From JAWKWH01 sp963669285 (GTDB taxonomy: Bacteria; Pseudomonadota; Alphaproteobacteria; Rhizobiales; Rhizobiaceae), in the NCBI GenBank assembly GCA_963669285.2, contig CAXXSI010000018.1:62001-126000 (forward strand): DNA of 64,000 nt. Reading direction: 5' to 3'. Both the position numbers and the translations under genes were made by a program. This document shows positions 37,916 to 45,875 of this stretch, one piece after another. The notes below the pieces were generated by a model. It made no database searches. It was not told where the DNA came from and worked only from the letters and a program-made list of their open reading frames with translations. The first letter of the stretch is position 1; every line of letters begins with the position of its first letter.

Positions 37916-38335
37916 ATGTCATTCATGCGCATAGTTGCTGCTGCAACATTCATCTTCATGACAGGGCAGACTTCCATCGCGCACAGCCAAGGCATTGCTT
38001 TTGCTCAGGCGCCCGAACAGTCGAGCGGCGTCTGCCTTGGCGACAATCCGGAAACTACATTGCAATGCGCGCGTAAGAAATGCGCTGACGGCGGGGCACA
38101 ACCACAGGATTGCCTGCGCGTGAAATGGTGCTACCCGGCGGGTTGGAGCGCTGATGTATTTGTGCAGCATCAGGAAGGTCCGCACTGGCACGAGTATCTT
38201 TGCGGATGGGATTCGAAGGAAGCCGTCCTCGGCGCCGTAAAACTGGCTTGCGACCGGTCTCGACGGACTTATCTAGTCGAATGCTCAGCTGTCAGGTTGT
38301 GGTCGCCGGAGGGCGAGGAAAGCGAAATCCAGTGA
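37916..38335 (+). CDS. Secreted cysteine-rich protein of unknown function
   Basis: About 139 residues from ATG 37916, with a signal peptide (MRIVAAATFIFMTGQTSIAHS) followed by a compact domain containing eight cysteines (SGVCLGDN, LQCARKKCADG, QDCLRVKWCYPAGW, YLCGW, LACDRS, VECSA), suggesting a disulfide-stabilised periplasmic or secreted protein. I do not recognise a family. The stop overlaps the GTG start of the next gene, a DMT transporter, so the two may be co-translated. Confidence 0.65.
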   Translation: MSFMRIVAAATFIFMTGQTSIAHSQGIAFAQAPEQSSGVCLGDNPETTLQCARKKCADGGAQPQDCLRVKWCYPAGWSADVFVQHQEGPHWHEYLCGWDSKEAVLGAVKLACDRSRRTYLVECSAVRLWSPEGEESEIQ

Positions 38336-39321
38336 CATCAGTCGCCGCCACCTCGAACGGTTCCGTCGCCCGGCTGCGGATATTCGGCATTTTGTGCGTC
38401 ATCGGCGCGGTGTGGACATTTTCCACCCAGGACGCCGGCATCAAGTGGCTGAGCGGCGACTATCCGCTGCACCAGATCACATTCATTCGCTCCATCATCG
38501 CGCTCGTCATCACCCTTGCGATCATCATCCCGCTTGAAGGTGGATTCCAGAATCTGCGCACCGACCGCATCGGCCTTCACCTGCTGCGCGGTATGACGGT
38601 TGTCGCGGCCAATATGGCCTTCTTTACCGGCCTGGCTTCCTTGCCGCTGGCCGAGGCAACGGCCATCATATTTGTGTCGCCGCTATTCATCACCATTTTT
38701 TCCGTGCTGCTTTTGTCCGAACGGGTTGGCGCCCGTCGCTGGACGGCCGTACTCGTCGGTCTCGCCGGCGTGCTGATTGTCATGCGGCCAGGTGGTGCGA
38801 CGTTCCAATATGCGGCCATCCTGCCGCTGATTGCAGCGGTCTGTTATGCGCTGTTACAGATCATGACCCGCAAGCTGGGTTTTACCGAAAAAGCCTCCAC
38901 CATGGCGTTTTATATCCATCTGACATTCTTTGCCTTCAGCGGTGTAATCGGACTTGTTTTCGGTGACGGGCGTTACGCCGGAACCGGCAGTGCCAATCTG
39001 GAATTTCTGCTTCGGGCCTGGATCTGGCCCAATCAGCACGACGCTTTACTTATTTCTGGGATCGGGATCATGGCATCAATCGGCGGCTACCTGATCAGCC
39101 AGGGATATCGCCTGTGCCCGGCCAATATCGCGGCGCCTTTCGAATATGCGGCGCTCCCCATGGGCATTTTCTGGAGTATTTTCCTATGGAGCCATTGGCC
39201 GGATGGCTGGTCGTGGCTCGGCATCGCCCTGGTCGCCTGGGCCGGGCTATATGTCTTCTATCGTGAAACGCTGTCGGGCAGACGAATGCGATTCCGATTG
39301 CCGATGCGCAAAAATCATTAA
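38332..39321 (+). CDS. EamA/DMT-family membrane transporter
   Basis: About 329 residues from the GTG at 38332, which overlaps the preceding stop (GTGA). Around ten hydrophobic helices are arranged as two EamA repeats. The first includes WTFSTQDAGIKWLSG and RSIIALVITLAIIIPLEGG, the second ALLQIMTRKLGFTEKASTM and SQGYRLCPANIAAPFEYAALP. The family exports or exchanges metabolites in the drug/metabolite superfamily; the substrate is unknown. Confidence 0.88.
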   Translation: MTSVAATSNGSVARLRIFGILCVIGAVWTFSTQDAGIKWLSGDYPLHQITFIRSIIALVITLAIIIPLEGGFQNLRTDRIGLHLLRGMTVVAANMAFFTGLASLPLAEATAIIFVSPLFITIFSVLLLSERVGARRWTAVLVGLAGVLIVMRPGGATFQYAAILPLIAAVCYALLQIMTRKLGFTEKASTMAFYIHLTFFAFSGVIGLVFGDGRYAGTGSANLEFLLRAWIWPNQHDALLISGIGIMASIGGYLISQGYRLCPANIAAPFEYAALPMGIFWSIFLWSHWPDGWSWLGIALVAWAGLYVFYRETLSGRRMRFRLPMRKNH

Positions 39322-39806
39322 AGCGCTTTTTCGAAGATCAGCGCCGGGATGCCTGAATCCGGCTTGCCGCAATTGCCGGTGCTCCCGGCCTGGCCGAAAC
39401 CGTGGCTTCGGTAGAACTTGATCGCCGCGGTGTTCGCTTCTTCGACTTCCAGACGAATCGTCCTGGCATCCGGAAAACAGGACAACATCTCTTCGAGCAA
39501 CATCGAACCGGCGCCCTGCCCTTGGCGGCCCGGACGCACATATAGCTGGTGCAGCGCCACGACGGATCGGTCGACCATGCTGGCATATGCCATGCCGGCC
39601 AATTTATCACCGCTGTCGGCCAAAACGAATTCGGAGTGCGGCCGGGAGAGATTGTCGGCCAGCGCTTTCGGCGAATGCCATTGAGCGGTGATTTCTGCCA
39701 CCCGTTCCGGTCCGTAAATGCCGTCATATGTCGCGTGCCAGGCCTCCCCCAACAACTTGCTAACGGCATCCAGGTCGCCAATAGTGGCCGAGCGCAGGTA
39801 TATCAC
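39318..39806 (-). CDS. GNAT-family N-acetyltransferase
   Basis: A 162-residue acetyltransferase. The acetyl-CoA-binding motif A is LYVRPGRQGQGAGSMLLEEM (about residues 89-108), followed by the usual IRLEVEEANTAAIKFYRSHGF segment of motif B. The substrate is unknown. It converges on the DMT transporter with a four-base overlap of the ends and is divergent from the LysE gene. Confidence 0.88.
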   Translation of the reverse strand: MIYLRSATIGDLDAVSKLLGEAWHATYDGIYGPERVAEITAQWHSPKALADNLSRPHSEFVLADSGDKLAGMAYASMVDRSVVALHQLYVRPGRQGQGAGSMLLEEMLSCFPDARTIRLEVEEANTAAIKFYRSHGFGQAGSTGNCGKPDSGIPALIFEKAL

Positions 39807-39876
39807 TTTCTATCTCCCGCGATTGCTGTGGCATTGGTAACATCATACGACCGACTGCGAAGCGAGGCATCGAAAC

Positions 39877-40488
39877 ATGAGCGTTGAATTTCTGCTGACA
39901 TCAATGGTGGTGATCCTGCTTCCCGGTACCGGAGTGATCTATACATTGGCCATCGGGCTTGGGCGAGGCTTCAGGCCAAGTATTGCAGCAGCATTCGGCT
40001 GTACGTTGGGGATATTACCGGCAGCCACGGCCGGTATCGTGGGCGTTGCCGCCATATTGCATGCCAGCGCGCTGGCCTTCCAGATCGTCAAATATCTCGG
40101 CGTTATCTATCTGCTCTACATGGCTTGGAGTGTCATGCGCGATGGCGGAGCGCTCGATGTCGACGAAAACCGCCAGCCTGTCTCCATGCAGCGCACCGCC
40201 TATACCGGGATTTTGCTGAATGTCCTCAATCCCAAACTGTCGCTGTTTTTCATGGCGTTTCTGCCGCAATTCATCTCGGCTCCGGACACAGCACCGACAG
40301 CAACCATGATTTTGCTTGCCGGTGTGTTCATGCTGCTGACGTTCATCGTCTTCATCGGCTATGGCGGGTGTGCCGCGCTAGCGCGCGACTACGTCATATC
40401 GCGCCCATCGGTGATGGCGTGGCTAAAGCGGTCGTTTGCTGCCGCATTCGGGATTTTGGGGCTGAGGCTGGCGTTTGCCGAGCGGTGA
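39877..40488 (+). CDS. LysE-family amino acid exporter (RhtB-like)
   Basis: A 203-residue inner-membrane protein with about six hydrophobic helices. Early LLPGTGVIYTLAIGLGRGFRPS and mid-protein GILLNVLNPKLSLFFMAFLPQF are diagnostic of the LysE/RhtB family of amino acid or homoserine-lactone exporters. The substrate is unknown. It is a single gene. Confidence 0.9.
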   Translation: MSVEFLLTSMVVILLPGTGVIYTLAIGLGRGFRPSIAAAFGCTLGILPAATAGIVGVAAILHASALAFQIVKYLGVIYLLYMAWSVMRDGGALDVDENRQPVSMQRTAYTGILLNVLNPKLSLFFMAFLPQFISAPDTAPTATMILLAGVFMLLTFIVFIGYGGCAALARDYVISRPSVMAWLKRSFAAAFGILGLRLAFAER

Positions 40489-40500
40489 AGGCGCTCAGGA

Positions 40501-42000
40501 TTACTCTACACCGAGCTTTGATTTCACCAGCGCGTTGACCGCCTGCGGATTGGCCTTTCCGCCCGTCGCCTTCATGACTTGTCCAACAAACCAACCGGCC
40601 ATGCTCGGCTTGTTCTTCACCTGCTCGACCTTGTCGGGATTTTCAGCGATCACCGCATCCACTGCCGCCTCGATTGCGCCGGAATCGGTGACCTGTGTCA
40701 TGCCACGGTCATCGACGATTTTCGCCGGATCGCCACCTTCATTCCAGACGATCTCAAATAATTCCTTGGCGATCTTGCCCGAAATCGTACCTTGCTTGAT
40801 CAGATCAATAACAGCGCCGAGCTGGTCGGGCGAGACCGGCGAGTCCTCGATGCCCTGACCAGCTCTGTTGAGTGCTCCGAGCAGATCGTTGATCACCCAG
40901 TTTGCGGCCAGCTTGCCATCGCGGTTTTTGGCAACCTGTTCGTAGTAGTCGGCAATGGCCTTTTCAGATACCAGGATCGACGCGTCGTAAGCCGACAGAC
41001 CGATATCGGCGATCAGCCGGTTCTTCTTGTCGTCCGGCAGCTCCGGCAAATGAGATGCGAGTTCGTCGACAAACGCCTGGTCAAATTCCAGTGGCAGCAG
41101 ATCCGGATCAGGAAAATACCGGTAATCGTGGGCCTCCTCTTTCGAACGCATCGAACGGGTTTCGCCTTTGCCGGGATCAAACAATCGCGTTTCCTGATCA
41201 ATCTTACCGCCATCTTCAAGAATGGCGATCTGACGCCGCGCCTCATATTCAATCGCCTGACCGACGAAACGAATTGAATTAACGTTCTTGATTTCACAGC
41301 GCGTCCCAAATTCTCCGCCGGGTTTGCGCACAGATACGTTGACATCCGCTCGCATGGAACCCTCGTCCATGTTCCCATCGCACGTGCCGAGATAGCGCAG
41401 AATCATTCGTAATTTGGTCAGGTAGGCCTTCGCTTCGTCGGATGAGCGAATGTCCGGCTTTGATACGATTTCCATCAACGCCACACCGGATCGGTTGAGA
41501 TCGACAAACGACATTGTCGGATGCTGGTCATGCATTGATTTGCCGGCATCCTGCTCGAGATGCAGGCGCTCGATCCCGACTTCGATATCTTCGTAATTGC
41601 CTTCCCGGTCCGGGCCTACCGATACGGTGACGGTTCCTTCGCCGACAATCGGCTGTTTGAACTGCGAAATCTGGTAGCCCTGCGGCAGATCGGGGTAAAA
41701 ATAGTTCTTGCGGTCAAACACCGACTTCAGGTTGATTTCCGCTTTCAGGCCAAGGCCGGTGCGAACCGCCTGACGTACACATGCTTCATTGATTACCGGC
41801 AGCATTCCCGGCATTGCCGCATCGACAAGACTGACATTGGCATTGGGCTCGGCGCCGAAGCTAGTCGACGCTCCGGAGAACAGCTTCGCTTCGGAAGTAA
41901 CCTGTGCATGTACTTCCAAGCCGACGATGATTTCCCAATCGTCGTCAGCGCCATGAACAAAACGTTTGGGATCGGGAGTGCGGGTATCGACGATTGTCAT
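40501..42000 (-). CDS. gatB: Asp/Glu-tRNA amidotransferase subunit B
   Basis: Subunit of GatCAB, which converts misacylated Glu-tRNA-Gln (and Asp-tRNA-Asn) to the correct form. The 499-residue protein has the cradle domain (EIIVGLEVHAQVTSEAKLFS, YFYPDLPQGYQISQ, DLNRSGVALMEIVSKPD, GTRCEIKNVNSIRF) and the C-terminal YqeY-like tail domain. gatA and gatC are not in the window. A candidate sRNA on the opposite strand occupies the region upstream of its start. Confidence 0.97.
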   Translation of the reverse strand: MTIVDTRTPDPKRFVHGADDDWEIIVGLEVHAQVTSEAKLFSGASTSFGAEPNANVSLVDAAMPGMLPVINEACVRQAVRTGLGLKAEINLKSVFDRKNYFYPDLPQGYQISQFKQPIVGEGTVTVSVGPDREGNYEDIEVGIERLHLEQDAGKSMHDQHPTMSFVDLNRSGVALMEIVSKPDIRSSDEAKAYLTKLRMILRYLGTCDGNMDEGSMRADVNVSVRKPGGEFGTRCEIKNVNSIRFVGQAIEYEARRQIAILEDGGKIDQETRLFDPGKGETRSMRSKEEAHDYRYFPDPDLLPLEFDQAFVDELASHLPELPDDKKNRLIADIGLSAYDASILVSEKAIADYYEQVAKNRDGKLAANWVINDLLGALNRAGQGIEDSPVSPDQLGAVIDLIKQGTISGKIAKELFEIVWNEGGDPAKIVDDRGMTQVTDSGAIEAAVDAVIAENPDKVEQVKNKPSMAGWFVGQVMKATGGKANPQAVNALVKSKLGVE

Positions 42001-42116
42001 GGGTTGTCCGGGAAAAGCGGGGTGAATTCGATGCCGTCTTCCTAGTGAAACAGGCTGACCCTGGCAAGAACGCCAAATGGCAAAATCTTGCCTTGGGAGC
42101 CATCTATGCGATCGAA

Positions 42117-42130
42117 TTGATCTAGATCAA
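42117..42130. promoter_or_regulatory. Perfect FNR/FixK-type box
   Basis: TTGAT-CTAG-ATCAA matches the anaerobox consensus TTGAT-N4-ATCAA in every defined position. Its centre at 42123.5 is about 41.5 bases upstream of a plausible plus-strand start near 42165, with AGATATT around 42152-42158 as -10. It lies 117 bases from the gatB start on the other strand, so either direction is possible. Confidence 0.6.
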
Positions 42131-42164
42131 GGCGCGAAGCGTTTCGAAGTCAGATATTCGACTC

Positions 42165-42280
42165 CAATACTCTGTTTGAGTGTCTGAAACGCAATATCGA
42201 CGAGGCGGGCCCATAGGCCTGCAATTCAATCTAGCTTCCCTCTAACTCAGCTCGGATTTTCGTCCGGGCTATTTTTTTTG
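42165..42280 (+). ncRNA. Candidate intergenic small RNA with an FNR-type promoter
   Basis: No gene is encoded on the plus strand between gatB and the CBS gene, yet a strong plus-strand terminator ends here: AGCTCGGA/TCCGGGCT with loop TTTTCG (42249-42270), then A and eight T. Upstream are two more hairpins, 42174-42190 and 42205-42222 (GCGGGCC/GGCCTGC, loop CATA). Between them and the terminator is an unpaired pyrimidine-rich stretch (GCTTCCCTCTAAC). Hairpins, open seed and U-tail resemble an Hfq-dependent trans-acting sRNA. The start is predicted from the FNR box position; I know of no named family that it matches. Confidence 0.5.
42249..42279 (+). terminator. Rho-independent terminator, plus strand
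   Basis: An eight-base-pair stem (one G-T pair), six-base loop, then ATTTTTTTT. The T-run lies only on the plus strand, so this terminates plus-strand transcription although both flanking genes are on the minus strand. Confidence 0.8.
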
Positions 42281-42300
42281 GGCAGTAGCGGAACTCGAGA

Positions 42301-42732
42301 TCACCCGGTAGCGATGTAATTCCTGATTTCCTCAGCTTCGCGTTCAACATCTTCAATCCGGCGCTTCACAACATCGCCGATCGAAATAATGCCGTCGAGT
42401 TTTCCGTCCTTTTCGACCGGAAGATGGCGAAATCGTCCGCGGGTCATGATTTCCATGACCTGATTGACGGTATGATCTTCGTGGCAAAGCTTCACGCTGG
42501 CCGTCATCGCTTCGCTTACCGGCGATTCGAGCGCCGCGGCGCCATCCGAAGCGATCAGGCCGACGATATCGCGTTCCGACAAAATCCCGCAGATTTTGCC
42601 ACCTTCGTCGGTGACAACCAATGCGCCAATCTTCTTTTCCGCCAAGTGGTTCATCGCCTCCGAAATGCGTGCTTGCGGGCCGAGCGTGACAACGTCGCGG
42701 CCCTTTTCGTTGAGGATGGATTTAACAGTCAT
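42301..42732 (-). CDS. CBS-domain protein
   Basis: A 143-residue cytosolic protein consisting of two CBS motifs (a Bateman module). The first covers about residues 10-65 (VVTDEGGKICGILSERDIVG), the second about 75-130 (FRHLPVEKDGKLDGIISIGDVV). Such stand-alone modules bind adenosine nucleotides and sense energy state; the partner is unknown. A rhomboid gene lies upstream on the same strand, ending about 105 bases before this start. Confidence 0.9.
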   Translation of the reverse strand: MTVKSILNEKGRDVVTLGPQARISEAMNHLAEKKIGALVVTDEGGKICGILSERDIVGLIASDGAAALESPVSEAMTASVKLCHEDHTVNQVMEIMTRGRFRHLPVEKDGKLDGIISIGDVVKRRIEDVEREAEEIRNYIATG

Positions 42733-42837
42733 TGATCATATCTCCTGTCCGCCCCGAAGCTCCCTGCGCGTGTATATGGTGCGCTGACGAGCGATTATTG
42801 GCAAGCCCGACCGAAATAGTCTTCGACCTGAGGTCGC

Positions 42838-43542
42838 TCACCGCAATCGTCGATCAAACACGCCGACACCGAAGAATCCAGCCGCAAACCCACCGATATG
42901 CGCCTCCCAGGCTATCGGCGCGGTTTCTCCAGGCACAAGATATCCCATTCCGGCAATCAGATTAATAGCAAACCACACCGTGAGAAAAACCACGACATTT
43001 CGCTGCCGGATCACACCGGCAAGCGGCAGTCGCGTTCCTGCAAAGGCAGCCTTAGGCGCGCTGCGATCAACCTTGAACCCGAATCGTGCCGCCGCGCCCA
43101 TCGCTCCCGATACGGCGCCCGATGCACCAATAACCATTGCCGGATCATCTGCGTGCAAAAGATAGTGCAAAAACACTGCTGAAAGCGACGTGAATATCCA
43201 GAAGACCACAAATCGGTGCACTCCCACACGATTGGCCAGCGGCGACCCAAACGCTGCGAGCCAGATCATGTTGATCGCCAAATGCAACAAATCAGCATGC
43301 AGGAGAGAATAGGTGAGCGGTGAAGACAGTGCGAACACATCGATCGGATAGCCGCCGGAATATCTGATCGGAATAAACGCAGTGCGAAGCAGAAACTCAA
43401 AATCCTGTTGCGGCGACAGCAAAATAGTCCGGGTGAAATGAATCGCTACACAAGCGGCGATCAACACCACAACGATCCATGCCAGATTGAATATCGGTTC
43501 TTTGTCTGCGGGTGCTTGCTCGGGCTGCTGCTGGGGCGTCAA
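42838..43542 (-). CDS. Rhomboid-family intramembrane serine protease
   Basis: A 234-residue polytopic protein. The catalytic serine is in the GxSG motif GASGAVSGAMGA (S141), and the catalytic histidine in AHIGGFAAGFF (H215). A HADLLHLAINMIWL helix carries the conserved His/Asn oxyanion residues. Six or so hydrophobic segments fit the rhomboid core. The cytoplasmic N-terminus is short and Gln/Pro-rich. The substrate is unknown. Confidence 0.92.
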   Translation of the reverse strand: MTPQQQPEQAPADKEPIFNLAWIVVVLIAACVAIHFTRTILLSPQQDFEFLLRTAFIPIRYSGGYPIDVFALSSPLTYSLLHADLLHLAINMIWLAAFGSPLANRVGVHRFVVFWIFTSLSAVFLHYLLHADDPAMVIGASGAVSGAMGAAARFGFKVDRSAPKAAFAGTRLPLAGVIRQRNVVVFLTVWFAINLIAGMGYLVPGETAPIAWEAHIGGFAAGFFGVGVFDRRLR

Positions 43543-43610
43543 AACATGTTCCTTGTGGTGTCATTGCCCATATGCGGAGCGCGGGGATATTGCGCAAGTC
43601 TGCGGCGGCA

Positions 43611-43645
43611 AAAGAAAAAGCCGTTCAAAGTTTCCTTTGAACGGC
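43611..43645 (-). terminator. Rho-independent terminator, minus strand
   Basis: An 11-bp perfect stem with four-base loop, then a T-rich tract on the minus strand (A-rich AAAGAAAAA on the plus strand, 43611-43619). It lies upstream of the rhomboid start and so cannot end that gene. Confidence 0.75.
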
Positions 43646-43726
43646 TTGGTCGAGCCCCTGCTCACCCTAAATCTGATCCGGAAGGCCGGAAAGTGCTGCG
43701 GAGCCAGTGCTCCAAGAAGTCCCCGA
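43611..43726 (-). ncRNA. Candidate small RNA on the minus strand
   Basis: In the gap between divergent rhomboid and PAS genes, the minus strand holds three ordered hairpins: GGAGC/GCTCC with a four-base loop (43700-43713), TCCGG/CCGGA (43677-43690), and an 11-bp GCCGTTCAAAG/CTTTGAACGGC hairpin (43620-43645) followed on the minus strand by TTTTTCTTTT. No minus-strand protein ends here, so the terminator most simply serves a short RNA. The 5' end is a guess, based on a weak CTATTG at 43729-43734. Confidence 0.42.
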
Positions 43727-43911
43727 CACAATAGCCGTTCGGAGATGCGCCGCAATCGAAACCCTTTGTTAACCTTAATGCAGCGCGGCGGTGCACAAGT
43801 CCATCTGGTGACTGGCACGCAAACTGCATCCCGGGACATCTAGGGGCAAACACAGGTCTGCGTGTTCTGAAAATGGACAATCTGCAGGCGACGGGTTGAA
43901 AAGCAGGGCCA

Positions 43912-44553
43912 ATGAAACAAAACGGATCGATCGAACTGTTCCAATATTGGAACCGCCTGCGCGGTAAACGAGCGGCTCCCGAACGGACCGAAATCGAGCC
44001 GACAGACATCAAGGGTTTGCTGGCTGATACATTCATCCTGGAAAGGGATTCGCGCGGCCAAGCGGTATTTCGCCTCGCCGGGACGCGTATTTGCGCGATA
44101 TTCGCGCGCGATTTGAAAGGCTTTGCCTTTGCTTCGCTGTGGTCGGAGCCGGGCTGCTCAATGGCTGGAAGACTGGCAGATGACACATTTACCAACAATA
44201 CCGTCGTGGTGATCACATTTGACGGTCGGAGTATCGGCGGACGGTCCCTGGAATTTGAGCTGACATTGTTTCCCTTAAACGGCGGTCATGACGGGCAGCG
44301 CGCGCTCGGTTCAATTATACCGACGAAACGGCCTTTCTGGCTCGGAGTGGATGGAATCAGAGCGTGCGATGTGACTTCGGTGCGCGCGGTGGACCCCGAC
44401 CGCGAACCGATGTACCTGAAGAACCGGCCGGCGGTGCCTGTGCCGACGATGTCGGCAGTCGACCGCCTCGACGAAAACGCAAATGCCGCCGGCAAAATCA
44501 CGCGCAGGGTCAAACATCTTGTAGTGCTCGATGGCGGCCGGACCGACCGCTAG
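43912..44553 (+). CDS. PAS-domain protein (PAS_5 family)
   Basis: A 213-residue protein matching the rhizobial PAS_5 group (PF07310-like). It begins FQYWNRLRGKRAAPERTEIEP and contains FRLAGTRICAIFARDLKGFAFASLW, where the family's conserved GT.....GR/K-type loop sits. No output domain is attached, so it is probably a sensory or regulatory partner rather than a kinase. It is followed after about 88 bases by the PilZ gene on the same strand. Confidence 0.82.
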   Translation: MKQNGSIELFQYWNRLRGKRAAPERTEIEPTDIKGLLADTFILERDSRGQAVFRLAGTRICAIFARDLKGFAFASLWSEPGCSMAGRLADDTFTNNTVVVITFDGRSIGGRSLEFELTLFPLNGGHDGQRALGSIIPTKRPFWLGVDGIRACDVTSVRAVDPDREPMYLKNRPAVPVPTMSAVDRLDENANAAGKITRRVKHLVVLDGGRTDR

Positions 44554-44641
44554 TCCGTTGCGCAGAAATCCAAGATAAAGAGCTAAAATTCGAACCGCGC
44601 TACTTACTGCTTGTTAACCGGTTTACGCCTACCTTGTGCAA

Positions 44642-45298
44642 ATGAGTAGCCACGAGGCTGGCGATACGAGCGAAATCATGACGTCGTTGGACACCAGTTC
44701 ATATCTCACACGGGAAGAAAAACGCAGCTTTCAGCGCGTAAAGGTCAAAGTTTATGGCCGATTCATGCTGGAAGACCGCACGGAACATCCTTGCCAGGTG
44801 ACCGATATGTCACCCGGCAATGTCGCGTTGCGCACCAATCGCGTTGGCGAACCGGGTGAGAAGGTTATTGCCTATATCGATCACATTGGCCGCGTCGAAG
44901 GTGTTTTGACCCGCCGGCTGGATGATGGTTTTGCAATGACCGTCATCGCTTCGGACCGCAAAAAGGACAAGCTTGCCGCCCAGCTCACCTGGCTCGCCAA
45001 CAAGCACGAACTCGATCTGCCGGAAGATCGACGTCATGAGCGTGTCGCACCACGCAATCCGATCTCGGTTCTGCAGATGGACGATGGCCGGCAATACCAA
45101 TGCCGTATAATAGATCTGTCGCTATCGGGTGCTGCGATCGAAATCGGCATTCGCCCGGCTCTTGGAAGCCAGGTCATTCTCGGCACGATGCGCGGCCAGG
45201 TCGTGCGCCATTTCGATGAAGGCATCGCCATTGAATTTGCCGTTGTTCAGGCTGCCGAGAGCATTGAGCAGGAATTCAGCAACCAGGCCGTTGCCTGA
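44642..45298 (+). CDS. Tandem PilZ-domain protein (likely c-di-GMP receptor)
   Basis: About 218 residues from ATG 44642 (ATG 44678 also possible). Two PilZ domains: the first with RSFQRVKVKV and DMSPGN, the second with RRHERVAPR and DLSLSGAAIEIG. The second copy has the RxxxR and D/NxSxxG signature for cyclic di-GMP; the first is less canonical because the second motif reads DMSPGN. No catalytic or transmembrane part is present. It would bind c-di-GMP and act on a partner protein controlling motility or the surface; this is inferred from the family. Confidence 0.85.
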   Translation: MSSHEAGDTSEIMTSLDTSSYLTREEKRSFQRVKVKVYGRFMLEDRTEHPCQVTDMSPGNVALRTNRVGEPGEKVIAYIDHIGRVEGVLTRRLDDGFAMTVIASDRKKDKLAAQLTWLANKHELDLPEDRRHERVAPRNPISVLQMDDGRQYQCRIIDLSLSGAAIEIGIRPALGSQVILGTMRGQVVRHFDEGIAIEFAVVQAAESIEQEFSNQAVA

Positions 45299-45875
45299 GC
45301 ATCTGACAATCTATTCCACATAACTAGAGCAGTTTTGATCCATTCTGCCGGAGCGCTTTTGGATCAAGGTCGAGCGTTTGTTCGATGGGCATATCCGCTA
45401 TACGGTCAAGAACAAACGCGATGGCATTGGCGCAGAAGCTTCTGGCCCGTATGGGTTTGCAATTGGCGGGCGCACAGTCCTGATCGTTCGTGCGCCGATT
45501 CATACCTTCCCGACATGGCTGGAAAGGCGGGCGGTCCGGCCCTAGTTCCGGCTTTTGCACCGCCGACACGGCCATCGACCGGGAATTGTTCCCCACGTGA
45601 GACGACATCGCTTCGCCCATCCTGCCATAAAAGCAATAAACGGTTTTGCCAGACCCGGACTACAAAAGGGTTGCAAACGCTATTTCGGTGTTACGGCTGG
45701 ATACGATTTTAGCCAATTTTGCATCAAATTCGATCCAAATTTTATTATGGTTTTATACTTATTGTGTTCAAATTATTCTACAATTAACTCCCGTTTTTAC
45801 TAAAACAATACTTCGCGTTTTTGCGACAGATAAATTCCCCTGTGCCATAGTCCTCGCGATTGGGGAGTTATGGCG
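45299..45875. other. 577-bp intergenic region with repeat-like and A+T-rich parts
   Basis: No credible gene. The left part (45325-45370) contains TTGATCC...GGATCAA as an inverted repeat within a sequence that resembles dispersed rhizobial intergenic repeats. The middle codes for nothing recognisable in any frame. The right part (about 45705-45840) is markedly A+T-rich compared with the rest of the window and probably contains the promoter of the downstream peptidase gene. Confidence 0.5.

Noticed and set aside
43662..44216. Minus-strand open frame opposite the PAS gene
   Set aside because: Shadow of the PAS gene; the minus-strand terminator nearby fits a short RNA better.
45335..45712. Open frame after the PilZ gene
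   Set aside because: No domain, biased composition and no ribosome-binding site; the region looks like repeat and spacer sequence.
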